DNA of 64,000 nt from Crambe crambe (lineage: Eukaryota > Porifera > Demospongiae > Poecilosclerida > Crambeidae). The DNA is taken from positions 3,410,001 to 3,474,000 of the forward strand of contig OZ004582.1 in NCBI GenBank assembly GCA_963924555.1, written 5' to 3'. This document shows positions 10,973 through 21,945 of the stretch, piece by piece. The notes beneath the pieces are model-generated. The model had not been told where the DNA came from, ran no database searches, and saw nothing but the letters and a program-made list of their open reading frames with translations. A program made the translations under genes and the position numbers. Position 1 is the stretch's first letter, and every line of letters begins with the position of its first letter.

Positions 10973-11523
10973 TTATCTTAAAATGATATCTCTGATTTCT
11001 TTTCTTCCCTCTGAAATTAGTTTTTGATGCTCCTTCCCTCTAGGAATGGAAGGTTGAAACTGCTTTAGCAACACAACTGAAATGCTGATAGGACGAGGAG
11101 GATTTTTTTTACAGCAACTTTCTTTTTGCGCTCTGAAACTACACAATCAGCAGTTGGATCAAAGGTAGGAAGCTTTGAAGGAAAATATTTGGCTATTTCT
11201 TTCGCCTCGGACTTTAGAATTTTGAGAGAATATTAATAGCTTTATCCCCAGAAGATATTTCCCCTATACATTGCACGAAATTTAATGCTAGTTAGCTGAC
11301 TGCATGGCTGTTCACATACCTGTGGAATAGTTATAGGATTAAAAAGCACTGTCACTCTATCATTATCATCAGCACTATCGACGTTGATATAACATTTCCA
11401 CTTTTTCAGAATACCGCTGGAGAAAATAACGCTCAGACTGAGTCTTAATATCTTTGGTTCCACCCCACTAAGATCCACCACTGCATCACGCACTCCCATG
11501 TTCTTCAATTCTTTCTCAACCAC
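10973..11523 (-). pseudogene. Two-exon fragment of a conserved gene of unknown function
   Basis: Exon 11523-11320 reads VRDAVVDLSGVEPK, LKKWKCYINVDS and VLFNPITIPQ and ends at a strong donor (CACAG|GTATGTG). The next exon starts at 11211 in matching phase 0 (SEAKEIAKYFPSKLP, FDPTADCVVSERKKK) and runs, after an apparent frameshift in an A8 run (11103-11110), to a stop at 10973. Coherent reading across a phase-matched splice argues for a real gene. I do not recognise a named domain. It lies just outside the left terminal repeat of the pogo-like element, on the same strand as its HIRAN-like ORF; a link between them is possible but not shown. Confidence 0.5.
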
Positions 11524-11804
11524 TGAGCATATCGTATAAGAGTTAAATTTGGTGGTGTCTTAAATTTGACGGTTTCTTCGAACCGCCAATAATAATGTCC
11601 GCCAATAGCTATGGGGCTAGGGTGGGCCGGGCCCGGGGGTGGGGCTTGAGTGTATTTCGCGCATGCAGCGAGCAATGAGCTGCGCACGCAAGATTAGACT
11701 AGCTAGCTCCGTTTCCAGCTTTTTTGCGATCGTGATGGCTCTTCGAAAGTTTTTGAAGAAGGAGGAAAGGGAGTGTTTTTTTGACGGAAGGTCAGTTAAA
11801 AGAG

Positions 11805-13221
11805 ATGGATCGTGAAGTGAAGAGGACCAAGCAAACTATCAGCCAAAAAAAGAGAGGGAAGTACAATCGCTATACTCCAGAACAGAGAGCACAAATAGGA
11901 AAATTCACTGCCGAGAATGGACCTGCAAATGCAGCTGCACGTTTCTCTCAGCTCTTTGGTTTCAATGTAAGCTATCTACTAGTTGCCAATTTTAGCTAAA
12001 TGAAATGGCTTCACTTTTAACACGAAGGTTGAGGACTGAATACCTTAGTCAGCTGAAGTTAGCATCTCGGAAAGATGACTACTGTTGCAGTCAAAATTCT
12101 ACCAACAAAACTTCAGGGAAGGCCTCTTCTTTTAGGACAAGATTTCAGGATTACATCAGAGCATTAAGGATGGCTGGAGGAGTTGTAAATACAACAATTG
12201 TAATGGCAGCTGCCAATGGTATTGTTAAGGCTAAGGATATCAGCCGTCTAGCTTCTCATGGTGGTAGTATTACTATCAACAAAGGCTGGGCTCGATCTTT
12301 ATTAAACCGTATGAAGTATGTTAAACGTAAATGTTCAAATGCTGGGAAAGTTTCAATGCCAGATTTTGAGAAAATTCAAGAGGTTTTTTTGGTGGACATA
12401 ACAGCTGAAGTTCTCATGAATGACATTCCAAACCAGTTGATCATAAATTGGGATCATACGGGTCTATCTTTGCTTCCAACTGGTCAGTGGACAATGCATT
12501 GTGCTGGAGAGAAGGTTGTACCAATTGCCCATGTAGATGACAAGCGACGAATTACTGCTGTGCTTGCTGCTAACATGACAGGTGAGTTGAGTGTGTGCAT
12601 GGGTCACTGAAACAGCAGGCAAATTGTTTTTGCGCAGGTGAATTGCTACCACCTCAATTGATTTACAAGGGAAAGACTAATAGATTCCACCCACAAATTG
12701 CTTTTCCTTCACAGTGGGATATTTGGCATACTGATAATCACTGGAGCAATGAAGTCACAACAAAGCAATACATAGAAAAGATTTTGCTTCCCTTTATAGT
12801 CAAAGAAAAGGCCAATTTGAAACTTGAAAGTTCACATCCTGCTCTTGTACTGTTTGATTGTTTCAGAGGTCGGACCACAGAGGAGATCAAGGCAATGCTA
12901 CTAAAGAACAACATTATATCGATTCAAATTCCCCCCAATTGTACTTACAAACTCCAACCTTTAGATGTATCAATCAATAAGCCTATGAAGGATGAACTAA
13001 GGGGAAAGTTCCATGTCTGGTATGCAAGTGAAGTAGAAAAACAGATGAAAGAAGTTCCTGTTGAGAAAGTAAAAGTAGATGTAAGCATGTCCAACATCAA
13101 AGGAAGGAGTACAAATTGGATCATTTCATCCTGGCAAGCTTTGCAAAGTCGTCCTGAAATTGCCATCAATGGCTTTCGAAAGACTGGAATTCTTCCTGCA
13201 ATTGAAGCCATTCGAACCTAG
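11805..13221 (+). CDS. Pogo/Tigger-like transposase (HTH plus DDD catalytic core), three exons
   Basis: Exons 11805-11966, 11996-12581 and 12638-13221 give 443 residues without stops. Intron 1 (11967-11995, GTAAGC...TTTTAG) is only 29 nt, phase 0; intron 2 is 56 nt, phase 1. The N-terminus is a psq/CENP-B-type helix-turn-helix (YTPEQRAQIGKF, then RRLRTEYLSQL). The core shows INWDHTG (first Asp), LVLFDCFRGRTT (second Asp) and QPLDVSINKPMK (third Asp) with the PPNCTYKLQPLD context of the DDE_1 family. The ATG at 11805 is the first in frame. The stop TAG at 13219 overlaps the stop of the opposing ORF. It looks intact, so the element may be recent. Confidence 0.88.
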
Positions 13222-13586
13222 CTGCAGCTAGTTACTATGTTACAAGCTTGTGTTGCAAGCAACTTCTTCAACTTCTTCATTAGATCAATATCTCCTCTGA
13301 AGATGTATTGGCAAGGTAGTTCTAATCCTCCCTGAGGCAGATCAGCTGAGTAACGCCGACTTCCAATAATTTTGCAAGTAATAGTGCCTAGTCTTCTCAA
13401 AAAAAGTGAGCAGGCAGCTGACATCAATCTCGGAATGTGGTCAACTACGTTGCCATCTGACATTACCGCAACAGCGTATGGGTCCTTAGAGTTTCCTTCT
13501 TCCCTTTGACAGCTGAATAATTCCCCCACGTTTGGAGCTTTGTATACGTGGTAGCCTTGAACACAACTAGTCAAGTGAAACTCCAT
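13218..13586 (-). CDS. HIRAN-like protein encoded inside the pogo-like element
   Basis: 122 residues from an ATG at 13586. It reads VQGYHVYKAP, then ELFSCQREEGN, DPYAVAVMSDGNVVDHIPR, CSLFLRRLGTITC and YSADLPQGGLELPC. This is a HIRAN-type pattern (G-Y-H ... E-N ... D-x-Y-A-V-A-V ... G-H-I-P) known from transposon-associated ORFs in sponges and cnidarians; the HIRAN domain of SWI/SNF enzymes such as HLTF binds DNA 3' ends. It lies inside the terminal repeats, opposite to the transposase. A role in recognising or processing transposon ends is speculation. The frame is intact. Confidence 0.7.
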   Translation of the reverse strand: MEFHLTSCVQGYHVYKAPNVGELFSCQREEGNSKDPYAVAVMSDGNVVDHIPRLMSAACSLFLRRLGTITCKIIGSRRYSADLPQGGLELPCQYIFRGDIDLMKKLKKLLATQACNIVTSCS

Positions 13587-13918
13587 GGCTCGCTCCTGGC
13601 ACCCGGCCTAGCTTGCTTGTGGTGCTCGATGCAAGTCATGCGCACGCGCGCGAGCGCGAGTGCACGGTAATGCGCCGCCGCGCCGCCAATAATAATGTCC
13701 GCCAAAAGCCTGCCTTGGTACAAAACGCCAAATAAAACTCCCGCCAAAATTAACTTGTATACGGTATGTTACTCCCTTCGGTAACTCTGAGTTCTCTTCG
13801 CAGACAAAAAGAATTTCCATGGCCAGCCTGCTGCAGGTGTACCTAGCCCCGCCCATTTCTGAATGAAATTCTCAGGACGTCGTAATTTTGCGAGTGATTT
13901 TTGGTAGTTGCCATAGGG

Positions 13919-14240
13919 GCGGGGCGTGCAGCTGGAAGTGATGTAACTGTCTATCTTCCTTCTGGGAGGGGGTGTGCAGCTGGAGGTGGCACTGTATATT
14001 TGCTTACCTTCTGGGAAGGGGTGCACAGCTGGAGGTGGCACTGGATAACAATTTCAATACTCATCATCCAGTGCCACCTCCAGCTGTGCACCCCTTCCCA
14101 GAAGGTAAGCAACTAAAGATGGATAACAATTTCAATACTCATACAATCACATCATCCCTATTTTTAGTTGCTTACCTTCTTCTGGGAGGGGGTGCACAAC
14201 TGGAGGGAGCGTGCAGTTGGAGGTGCAGGAGAGGGAGGGG
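13919..14240. repeat. Short minisatellite related to the P2 array, with a 44-bp-arm palindrome
   Basis: Units carry CTTCTGGGAGGGGGTGTGCA and GCTGGAGGTGGCACTGG. One unit (14008-14040) is, on the minus strand, a 33-nt block with the same exon-like borders as in P2. Bases about 14003-14045 and 14063-14108 are perfect inverted copies around a 19-nt loop. It is followed by a purine-rich tract with (GA)n near 14265. Confidence 0.7.
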
Positions 14241-15425
14241 GGGTGGCATGTTGGGATGGGGGGGAGAGAGAGAGAGAGAAAGTTGGTGGTAGGAGAGGTT
14301 GGGATTGGAGAGGTTCCTGCTGCATGAAAAAGGCATACTTAGGTTGTAGGTAAAAGGAGTGTATAGTAGCTTGCCTGAGGATATGATTGTGGTATGATGT
14401 GAGTGGTAGTGATTACATATTGGACAAGTTTCAAGTACAGTAGTGGGAAGGACTGAGGAAATGGTTTATATCAGTGCTGTGATGGGCTAAGTTAGAGAGA
14501 GTGAAAGAAAATCCGCTGGATCACTTGGTACGCATGCGCGCGTGGGGTGATTGAACTTTGAACTTTGTGGGATTGGGTCAGTTCAGCAGTTGGTCAATTA
14601 TTGTGCTAATGCTTTATCGAAGCAAGTTAGGATGATATTGGCAAGAAAAAAGTAAGACATGTTATATAGACTGGAAACATGCTTGATTTTCAGCTAGCTA
14701 TCAATATTATGTATGTAAATCAATCAACACACTCATGTGCCACTGAAGTAGGTCACAGGCTAGTTACCAAATACTATAGTTTGATTGTTGTTCAATTGGT
14801 GTCATGAATCTGTAGATATGAGTGTGTGTGATATGTGATGAATTCTGGACCATGTTTGGTAAGAGAGGGTGTATGTGGTGTTTATGAAAACACATAATTC
14901 ATAGATGTAGGAAGGAGTTTGGAAGTGGGGGGGAGGGGGGGGGGGAAAGTGAGACTGTAACAAGTGTGCATGCACCTTGCAAACTGGGTACGTATTTAGC
15001 ATGCTCACTGTTGAAAGACTTGTCATAATTATTATTATGCCTTAAAAAGAAATAATCATTGTTTACGGATATAGCTAAATTCTTTACCTATTTCAACTTG
15101 AGTGTGTAGAAGCATGCAATAGCAGCTGGAAAATTGAATGTGGAATGTGAGGGAGCAATGCCCCCTTGCCCCCCCCTTCCTACACCTATGTAATTAAGTG
15201 TGTATGCAAGGGTTCTAGATGTGTAAGTTGTGTGGTGCAGAATTTAGGAAATTAGTTGAAGTGTATATTATTTATTGTTATTTTTTGGATGCACACTCTA
15301 TACCTCCAAAAGAGGACAGCCTCTCTGAAGGGATTACACATAAGTGGAGGTGAGGAACATGCGAGAGCTGTTAGTACTTCTGAACACATGGCAGAGGACA
15401 GGTCTCACCCTGATCCAAGAGATAT
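14241..15425. other. Non-coding stretch, no gene recognised
   Basis: Low-complexity G-rich (14225-14300, 14928-14945) and unique AT-rich sequence. A frame at 15300-15425 runs straight into the hairpin at 15426 but has no recognisable domain. Confidence 0.4.
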
Positions 15426-16346
15426 AAGGGAAAAAGCATTTCGTGAAATGAAAAAAGATGTAGGGATGACCACTGCTCAAAAAAGTAAGGAAATAAGAAG
15501 GATGGAAATGGGATCAATCTTTGTTCTGTATATCCAGCCAACAATCCCTACATATACGTCGGGTAGCTTCAGATTATAGTGTGGTAATGTACGTATATGT
15601 AGGGATTGTTGGCTGGGTATACAGTGATCCCATTTCCATCCTTCTTATTTCCTTACTTTTTTCAGCAGTGGTCATCCCTACATCTTTTTTTCATTTCACT
15701 TCCCTTGTTCCTGGGTTTTAGCTATGTCATTCTTCTATGTGTATGCAGGGACAGATGTAGTTCTCCAATAGTTCTCCAGCATACAAGCCCAATCATTATC
15801 AACGAATCAAGGTGTTGTGTTATTGTTGAGCTATACTTGGATGTCGAAGGAAGATGCTGAAATAGTCTACCGTCATGAATCTAAATCCCCGACTCGATAC
15901 AGTAGTCTATCATCATTTATATCTAGAGCTAGCTAGCTAGAGACGCATGCGTATTATAGAAAAGATGGCTCCCTAATTGAATTAGTCGAGTCCTGTGCTC
16001 CGTAGTGTCTCCTTTTTCATCGACTCTTTCGAGCATCAACGAGTAGAAAAGATCGTAGTTCGTAGAATTTGGAGTGGATTTATCCAGTAGCTTGAGTGGT
16101 TCGAGAGATATGGTTGTCTAAGAAGAAGAAGAATGCAGCGATTTACCTGCTTGCCGTATTTCTGAAACGGTAAGCTCCCTGGTCCTGAAACTTAGTCTGC
16201 ACATTGTAGTAGGCTCTAGTAGGCTGGATAATCATTCACAGTTAGGTCTAAATGGGGGAACTAGAATTTCACTTTTGTATTAGTCTATAGGCGGCGCGCG
16301 GCCGTCCGAGTCATCCCTACATAGAGAGTGCTACCGCACTCTCTGA
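15426..16346 (-). repeat. Family-A repeat copy A2 (inverted relative to A1)
   Basis: The terminus on the right (16346, minus strand A|TCAGAG with the AGAGAGTGC/GCACTCTCT palindrome and GTAGGGATGACTCGG) is followed leftward by sequence inverted relative to 9.7-10.4 kb and by the long hairpin 15426-15705. On the minus strand it ends CCCTT(A) before a host T. The right hairpin arm lacks about 10 nt at its outer part. Confidence 0.8.
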
Positions 16347-16570
16347 TATCACGAGAAATCAGAAAGGAAACAGAAGTAAAATAATTATACTTCAGGTTGG
16401 GGGTGGGGTGCCTATTTTGGATTTTTTTTAGTCTGTGTGGAATGGTTTGGTTTGAGTCTGTGATAAGATGGTTAGCTATTATATGGATGGGTGTGGAATG
16501 TAAGATTGATGAGGGTGTGGCAGTATGAAGAGGAGGGTAGCTTTATATGACAAGGGTGTATCTTTTTAGC

Positions 16571-18350
16571 TTATTGCTGGTGTCCTGCAATGATGAGGTA
16601 GGGGTGTTTAATGCATGAAAGCCGTAGAAATCGCTGAGAGGTTTCGCTTCTATCGACGGAATCAACTATTGCAGAATTCATGGCTACCCTGAGGAAGCTG
16701 GCCGCTGAGTGCAAGTTTGAAAACTTTCTAGAACAAGCTCGTTTAGTTTGCGGTTTGCGGGATGACACCATACAAAGGCAGAGTAGGGGCAACGAGCCCC
16801 CTCAGCAGAGTGTAGTTCTCCGCTCCAATGACAGTCAACAAAATCGGCACCTTCTTTTCTTCGGCGATGCCGTTGGCTTCAAGGTACAGACTTAGCCGTT
16901 CCAGGTAGGCTGAAATAGTTTCTTTTCTGGGATGAATGGTTGCATTTGACCATAAACAGTTGTAGCCATCCCGTCTCGTCGCCACTTGTTGTCACAACTT
17001 AGAACCATAGAATATAGCAATCTGCACTTACTTTTGACAGACTAATCACAATTAAAATTTACATGACACACCTCTCGAAAGATGCTAGGCCTTGATTCTG
17101 GAAGCCTCGTCCTTTTCCCTGAGAGAAGCTGTTGAGGAAGAACTTGACTGGTTGGAGCGTGTCGGAGTCATTTAGAAAGTTACTAGCAGTGATTGGGCCA
17201 CCCCAATTGTCTGCGTTCCCAAGAAAAAGTGACAGTGAACAGTGTACTGGACATTGAACAGTACCCCTTACCCCGTCCTGAGGATATATTTGCCAAGTTA
17301 GCAAATGGGAAAAGTTTCACTACCTTAGATAACCAACTTATACTGGATGAAGAGTCTCGGAAATTAGTGACACATCGTGGTTTATACCGATACAAACAGT
17401 TGCCTTTTGGCATTGCCTCTGCACCTGCTTTGTTTCAACGGGTGATGGACACTATATTTCAAGACCTCACAGGAGTCATGTGCTACCTGGACGATATTAT
17501 ATAGAATGTGAGGAAGGTTTTGGAACGTCGTCGGAGACATGGTATTCATGCAAATCAGGAGAAGTGTGAGTTCATGCAAAATCAAGTGGAATATTTGAGT
17601 CATCGGATTGATTCCGAGGGGATACATGCCACTGATGGTACACTAGAAGCCATTACTAATGCTCCACCCACTAAAAATGTACAGGAACTACGATCATTCC
17701 TGATTATTATTGTAATTTTATACTCAATTAAGCTACCTTGATCCACCCCCTAAATGATTTATTGTGTAAGGACCGAAAGTGGAAGTGGAATGTGATGAAA
17801 GTTTTAGGCACCGTGCATTATGATAACTAGCTAGGGATGCCTCCTTTTATGCACATAATGCCTGATAAGTCCGAAAGACCTATTGCTTATGCTTCACATA
17901 CCTTAACGGGCAGTAAGCGAAATCATGCTCAAGTTGAAAAAGAAGCTTTATCATTGATTTTTGGGGTGAGAAAGTTCCACACATATCTCTATGGGAGAAA
18001 GTTTATTTTGGTTACGGATCATAAACCATTAACAACCATCATGGGTCCTAAAAAAGGGATGCCCGATTATACAGATGGAAAGTCTCCCATGGATCCTTGA
18101 AATGGTCCCAAGAAATCCGAATGAATTCGCTGCCAAGGCCGGATGTAACAGAACACTGGGAAGTTTGTGCTTTACAGCCAGAGAGGGTTCACATGACCTG
18201 GCTAACCTTTATCTAGCCCTGGCCACCACATATAACTCCGGATAACGAGTTTGTTCTCAGCTTTGCTGGCACAACTACTCGGATTCCACATAATAGGCAG
18301 CCTTTCTCCACTGTCAATTCTTGCTTCCTGGTAGAATTTGATCGTTTCGA
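16571..18350. pseudogene. Ty3/Gypsy remnant with segments in mixed orientation
   Basis: Plus-strand pieces: a Gag segment (about 16620-16790, AEFMATLRKLAAECKFENFL, LVCGLRDDTIQR), reverse transcriptase (17200-17740, PFGIASAPALFQRVMD and YLDDI followed by a stop), and RNase H (17837-18060, RPIAYASHTLTGSKRNHAQV, LVTDHKPL). Minus-strand pieces: an N-terminal Gag segment (16985-16775, AYLERLSLYLEANGIAEEKK) and the segment before the integrase zinc domain (about 18340-18225, QELTVEKGCLLCGIRVVVP). Several short deletions and stops break the frames, for example loss of the segment after TTLD in the polymerase. No LTRs were seen. Confidence 0.75.
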
Positions 18351-18363
18351 GTGGAATAGAGGT

Positions 18364-18790
18364 ATTATTTGGAGGATGTAGCTAGTACTATGAAGATGAA
18401 TACTTCTTATTGACAAGGGGGGTTATTTTGTCCATTGTTATGAATAGAAACAAAGGCGTACATGGTGTGGTATTAGATATTTGCATACATTGGGAGGTAC
18501 AATTGGTTTGGTAGTGATTTGATGGAAGCATAACGTCAGCTGAAATAGTGAATGGATGTGTATTTGGAGGATGTAGTATTATAAGGGGAATACCAAGGTG
18601 GTTATTTTGTCCACTGTTATGATTAGAAACAAAGGTGTACATGGTGTGGTATTAGAAGACACTTTAATGTTTGCATACATTAATGTTTGCATACATTGGG
18701 AGGTGTAATTGGTTTGGTAGTAATTCGATAGGTGATATGGAAGCATAATGTTGTATTAATATATCAGCTGATTAGTGAATAGAGGTGTAT
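18364..18790. repeat. Tandem duplication, about 200-bp unit, two copies
   Basis: Both copies contain GGTTATTTTGTCCA, AAACAAAGG(C/T)GTACATGG, TTTGCATACATTGGGAGGT and GGAAGCATAA in the same order; the second copy has small insertions. Function unknown. Confidence 0.7.
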
Positions 18791-19613
18791 GAGGATGTAG
18801 TACTTAATTTGTTGCTATAGTTAAGGGGAGGTTGGAAAGAGTGGTGTGATGTGAATATGAAGTTTGGCGTGTTAAAATTTCAATGTGATGTTGTTTTTTT
18901 TGTTTTTTGTTTTTTGGTGTGTGTGATGGTGATGTATCATTTCATGATTATAGATGTAGCTATGAATTTTTTTTAGGTAATCATGTATGATCAGGGTGGG
19001 TACAGTGTCTAGTACATAGTCATAAAATTGTCTCATGTCGTGTGCAGTAGCTATTATGGTGTGTACTGGTACAGGTTTTTGGTCAAGTCCATCCTTCCAT
19101 ACAGGAACAGGTTTCTGGAGTGTATAGTGATTTCATTGGTGACGTGGAAGCATAATAAGGAATGGTTTCAATGTTCAGTTTTGAAGGGCATAATTATAAT
19201 AATATAGTTAGCTAATTTGAATAGATGGTGTGTTTATATATATGTGGTATATAGTGTAGCAGTCGGGTGAGTAGTGAAGTATTGTCTTTTGAATAGCTAT
19301 TTCTAATTGCATTGTTACTGTATGTAAAATAATAGGGAGGATGTGGTATTATATGAAATTAAAGAGTTATACACCAAATAGAGAGCCAGGAAGTTATATA
19401 CAAAATGTAAAACTTTTCGTCCATTATGATTTTAAGTGGGAGGACTCATCAGCTGGCCCCACTATTAGTCAAGTTATTACTTTTTCGGAACTCAATGCAA
19501 TAGGGGTTCACATGCCTCCCTCTTCACCATACCTATTTTCAATGACGCTGAGGGAACAAAATAACCTTTAGTTAAAGTATGGTTTAATCTGAGATCGTTT
19601 TGTTTCGCTGTTG
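18791..19613. other. Non-coding AT-rich stretch
   Basis: No recognised exon. T-rich runs near 18890-18915. A 76-residue frame near 19341-19571 has no domain and no homologous copy in the window. Confidence 0.35.
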
Positions 19614-19740
19614 TTAGAGCTCGTCAGCATGGTATACCCTGACATAGGGAACCATGGACAAAATGATCCAGATTTCAATCTTGGAAGGTTTTGTTTAACT
19701 CTGTTGTTTGATGATTAATATTAATTTTAATAGCTATTTC
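19614..19740 (+). repeat. First piece of interrupted duplicate of 6826-6950
   Basis: GTTAGAGCTCGTCAGCATGG and the following 110 bp match 6826-6940 with few changes up to TTAATTTT(G/A)ATAGC. The counterpart continues at 24723, so about 5 kb of repeats separates the two parts here. Confidence 0.8.
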
Positions 19741-19754
19741 TAATTTGACAAGTG

Positions 19755-20135
19755 AATGCAAACAATTTCTTCGAAATAAAAATGTGAAGTAGGGATGCTA
19801 TTATAACTGCAGCTTCATTATGAAAACCAAGTACGAAGCAGTATGGGCCAAAAATCTAGCTGGAATATGTATTATAACTGCATGCAAGAGAGTGAACTTA
19901 GTGAAGTGACCCTTACCCATCATCAAGTACGAGATACTATTCCTACTTCACTCCCTTGGCCCTTGATCATGGGAGTGAAGTAGGAACACAGTTATAATAC
20001 ATATTCCAGCTAGATTTTTGGGCCATACTGCTTCGATGCAGCAGTACTTGGTTTTCATAATGAAGCTGCAGTTATAATAGCATCCCTACTTCACATTTTT
20101 ATTTCGAAGAAATTTTTTGCATTCACTTGTTTGCA
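19755..20135. mobile_element. Palindromic MITE-like element, arms about 190 bp
   Basis: Two near-perfect inverted arms meet around 19955 (CTTCACTCCC...GGGAGTGAAG). The outer ends read GCAAACAATTTCTTCG on the left and CGAAGAAATTTTTTGC on the right. One arm recurs at 4320-4550. It carries ATCCCTACTT at the inner side of both ends. Confidence 0.8.
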
Positions 20136-20565
20136 TTCTTTTTCTTTGTGATTATGAAAATTGATAGACACTAAAGGCTTCCTTGATTGAACTAAATTTA
20201 TTTAATGATCAGTATTTCATTCTGTTCAGGGAGGAGAGTTTGAAGGATGATCATCTGCAGTGTAATGGAGTACTGAAAGGAGTGAACATTTTAAAAAGTG
20301 AACAGCATTAGCTAATTGTTACATATGTGATCACTGAAATAATTATTGAGATGGTACGTATGTCTTGCTTGAGGGAGGAGTATGGGGAGTTTATGCATTT
20401 GGTGTAGTGATCATAATAGTGGATGCCATCAAATGGCCACATCCTGTGCAGGTGTTATATGAGGAGAACTGCTATTAATTGCCCCACCCCTTTTATGAGG
20501 TAATATCGCGAAGATTTTTTTCATACGAGGCTGCAGCACATTATAGATAGCCCAGCTAGATTTTA
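20136..20565 (-). repeat. Copy of the 4.5-4.94 kb repeat block
   Basis: Continues the homology with the sequence downstream of P1 (GGGAGGAGAGTTTGAAGG, ATGATCATCTGCAGTGTAATGG). Non-coding. Confidence 0.6.
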
Positions 20566-21413
20566 GGCTATCCCTACTTAACCTTTTTATTTGAAGAAAT
20601 TTTTTACGCTCACTTGTTTCTATCCTTTTTCTTAGTGCTTGAAGTTGAATGAGGGAGGCTACAGTACAGTACTATACAAAGCCAGCTCTACATAAACCTC
20701 TTTTGTAGGTACATACAGTGTCTCTGGTTGAAGAATTTGTTTAGCTATTTAAGTTTTGTTGATATAAAACTTTACAGCAACAGCAATGTAAATGACATGT
20801 ACACGGCATGGTGAAGTGAGCTTACTACACTACAGCCAAGTACTGGCTATAATGCTACTATAGGATGAGCATCTGTACTGTAATTCAGCAAGGAGTGACT
20901 GGAACATCATCAGATAATGAATGAAGACCTTGGCTATAGCTAAACTTAAACTTACGTGGCTCCGCCCATAAGCCCCGCCCCCTTCAAAATGGCGTAGAAA
21001 GATTAGCAGTGTTCCGAGTGCTATCGAATAGTGAAGTAGAGCCTTAGTCAAAACTAATAGCAAAAGATCAGCCTCTAGGTGCCGCTCTAACAGATGGCCA
21101 AAGCAGAATTTTGATGACTATAGCCAGTAAGCCGGTACGTCGATCTTATTATTATTATTATTATCCTTATTATTATTATTATAAAGAAAAAGAACGAAAA
21201 GTCAATTTTAGAACTCTTTTTTTTTCTTATGTTGGCGAATGAATTTTTGGCTTTTGAACATTCTCCTCTCTTGTTTGTAGATATAATGATTCACTGTAGC
21301 CTTCTGAGAACCTGTAGAGTAAGGGTAGAAGAGAAAGAAGAGTTTTTAGTTTATACTGTCCTATGGACTTTGACCTGCCATCCCTACTTAGAGAGTGCTA
21401 CCGCACTCTCTGA
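20566..21413 (-). repeat. Family-B repeat copy B1, deletion derivative
   Basis: The 5' terminus lies at 21413 (minus strand A|TCAGAG plus palindrome and AAGTAGGGATGG). A promoter-like block contains GGCGGAGCC-type GC boxes and AAAATGGCG (20960-20995) and a TTA microsatellite (21148-21180). The other terminal motif is at 20566-20625. It lacks the proline-rich exons present between equivalent ends in P2. Confidence 0.7.
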
Positions 21414-21415
21414 TA

Positions 21416-21945
21416 AGTGCAAAAAATTTCTTCTAAATAAAAAGTGAAGTAGGGATAGCCATAAAATTTAGCTGCATTCCTATCACTCCTACCCCTCCTA
21501 ATTTCAATATCCATGCCCATATATATACCCAACTTATGTAAATCCCTACTCTTCACTTCCCCTTCAGCAATAAGTGAGTCAAGTAATCCCTTACCTATAC
21601 CCATCACCAAACTCAAGAATCACAGCAATCATATTATTACAAAACTACTACTCCTACTTCACTCCTAGGCCTCCTTAGGAGTGAAGTAGGAGTAGTAGTT
21701 TTGTAATAATATGATTGCTGTGATTCTTGAGTTTGGTGATGGGTATGGGTAAGGGATTACTTGACTCACTTATTGCTGAAGGGGGAGTGAAGAGTAGGGA
21801 TTTACGTAAGTTGAGTATATATATATGGGCATGGATATTGAAATTAGGAGGGGTAGGAGTGATAGGAATGCAGCTAAATTTTATGGCTATCCCTACTTCA
21901 CTTTTTATTTAGAAGAAATTTTTTGCACTTGTTTCCATTCTTTTT
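21416..21945. mobile_element. Giant hairpin element, arms about 250 bp
   Basis: Left arm 21416-21666 and right arm 21680-21935 are reverse complements with only scattered mismatches, joined by a loop of about 13 nt (GGCCTCCTTAGG). Ends read GTGCAAAAAATTTCTTCT / AGAAGAAATTTTTTGCAC. Half of it recurs at 59147-59305. Identical short reading frames on both strands result from the palindrome. Confidence 0.88.

Larger units (their letters stand above)
11530..13762. mobile_element. Pogo/Tigger-like DNA transposon with two convergent genes
   Basis: Left end near 11531 (CGTATAAGAGTTAAATTTGG) and right end near 13762, reverse complement CGTATACAAGTTAATTTTGG, form inverted repeats matching at about 20 of the first 23 bases, next to TA dinucleotides as expected for Tc1/mariner/pogo insertion. 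Inside lie a transposase (+, 11805-13221) and a HIRAN-like ORF (-, 13586-13218). A direct repeat, GCCAATAATAATGTCCGCCA, lies near both ends (about 11583 and 13685). The exact outer boundaries are uncertain by a few bases. Confidence 0.75.

Noticed and set aside
19341-19571. 76-codon frame on the plus strand
   Set aside because: No domain, no splice context, no second copy in the window.
21398-21912. Two opposing 60-70 codon frames with the same peptide
   Set aside because: Artefact of the 250-nt-arm palindrome.
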